A stretch of DNA of 62,897 bases from an uncultured Campylobacter sp. (GTDB lineage: Bacteria > Campylobacterota > Campylobacteria > Campylobacterales > Campylobacteraceae). Position 1 is the stretch's first letter. Every line of letters starts with the position of its first letter. The notes beneath the pieces were generated by a model, which saw only the letters and a program-made list of their open reading frames with translations, was not told where the DNA came from and did no database searches. Location: assembly GCF_937981295.1 (NCBI RefSeq), contig NZ_CALJPC010000045.1:1-62897 (forward strand), in the 5' to 3' direction. The translations under genes were made by a program, and so were the position numbers. Positions 62,597 to 62,897 of this stretch are shown here, one piece after another.

Positions 62597-62804
62597 CGCC
62601 GCTCCTTTTGGCGTAAACGGCCTTGAGTAGCTCGACTGCTTTTTCGAGCCGCTCAAACTCGCTCATACTGATCATCACGGCTTCGAATTTGTTGTTTTTG
62701 ACGATCAGGGCTTTTTTGATCTCTTGGTTTTTGATCTTGTTTAAAACGGTGCTGAAGTTGCGCACGATCTCGGTAGCGGTGTAAATTTCGTCTTGATTTA
62801 TCAT
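62586..62804 (-). CDS. Phd/YefM-type antitoxin, no toxin adjacent
   Basis: 72 aa. The N-terminal half TATEIVRNFSTVLNKIKN and the motif KALIVKNNKFEAVMISMSEF followed by ERLE match the Phd/YefM fold that binds DNA and a RelE/Doc-type toxin. The neighbouring gene encodes a hydrolase instead of a toxin, with an 11-base overlap. It could be an orphan antitoxin, a regulator of the hydrolase gene, or part of a pair whose toxin lies beyond the window end. Confidence 0.75.
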   Translation of the reverse strand: MINQDEIYTATEIVRNFSTVLNKIKNQEIKKALIVKNNKFEAVMISMSEFERLEKAVELLKAVYAKRSGGGE

Positions 62805-62897
62805 AACTCGACCTTTTGGGGTAAAATTTTACGCAAAATTTAGCGTAAAATTTTAAACGATTGGCTACTTATTAGCAGTGATTTTGGTGATCAGCTC

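Overview
The window looks like chromosome of an epsilonproteobacterium, most likely an anaerobic or H2-requiring Campylobacter; the C. gracilis type is my guess. Grounds: a Wolinella/Campylobacter-style hydABCDE uptake hydrogenase with its hyp genes and NikR, a periplasmic methylmenaquinol:fumarate reductase (mfrABE), a MurF with a long membrane N-terminus, and intergenic DNA full of AAATTTTAAAATTT-type words set in GC-rich spacers. No rRNA, tRNA, CRISPR array, insertion sequence or prophage was recognised.

Layout. 421-3195: an iron-chelate type ABC importer (ATPase, permease, binding protein, minus strand), preceded by a decayed second copy (3359-4495) with a twice-frameshifted binding protein and a 35-codon permease stump. 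4931-7461: an MBOAT acyltransferase plus SGNH-like partner, probably O-acetylating an envelope polymer. 7507-8274: an unknown membrane protein, then an AT-rich gene desert. 9098-26079: one long minus-strand nickel-hydrogenase region: hydA-hydB-hydC-hydD-hydE-hypF, nikR, hypB-hypC-hypD-hypE-hypA. 26474-30193: mfrABE with a divergent LysR regulator. H2 oxidation by HydABC feeds the menaquinone pool and MfrABE is an adjacent periplasmic electron sink, so this half reads as an anaerobic respiration island.

31446-36924: a phosphoethanolamine transferase, a double-PepSY protein, a repeat-built membrane protein and a two-component system, an envelope-modification cluster. 37484-42249: a small pseudogene, a flavodoxin/ferredoxin protein and two tandem Tat-exported FAD proteins that lack normal fumarate reductase residues. 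42519-51349: a bacterial alpha-2-macroglobulin with its usual partner PBP1C. 51418-62804: UvrD-like helicase, upp, a BON lipoprotein, a frameshifted SDR, an FMN-binding protein, AlkD, MurF, an alpha/beta hydrolase and an orphan Phd/YefM antitoxin, separated by long gene-free stretches.

The most unusual signal is a degenerate short repeat, roughly [GA]AATTTTGYNNNGYA, that fills intergenic DNA with 12-15 base spacing and also sits inside genes, where spacing is always a multiple of three (mostly 15). In genes it encodes Q-N-(S/F/L)-x-x pentapeptides. Related low-complexity insertions enlarge HypF (1529 aa), PBP1C (1205 aa), HydD, HypA, HypE, MurF, a sensor kinase and one apparently repeat-derived protein, while catalytic motifs stay intact. 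The core respiratory subunits (HydABC, MfrABE) are spared.
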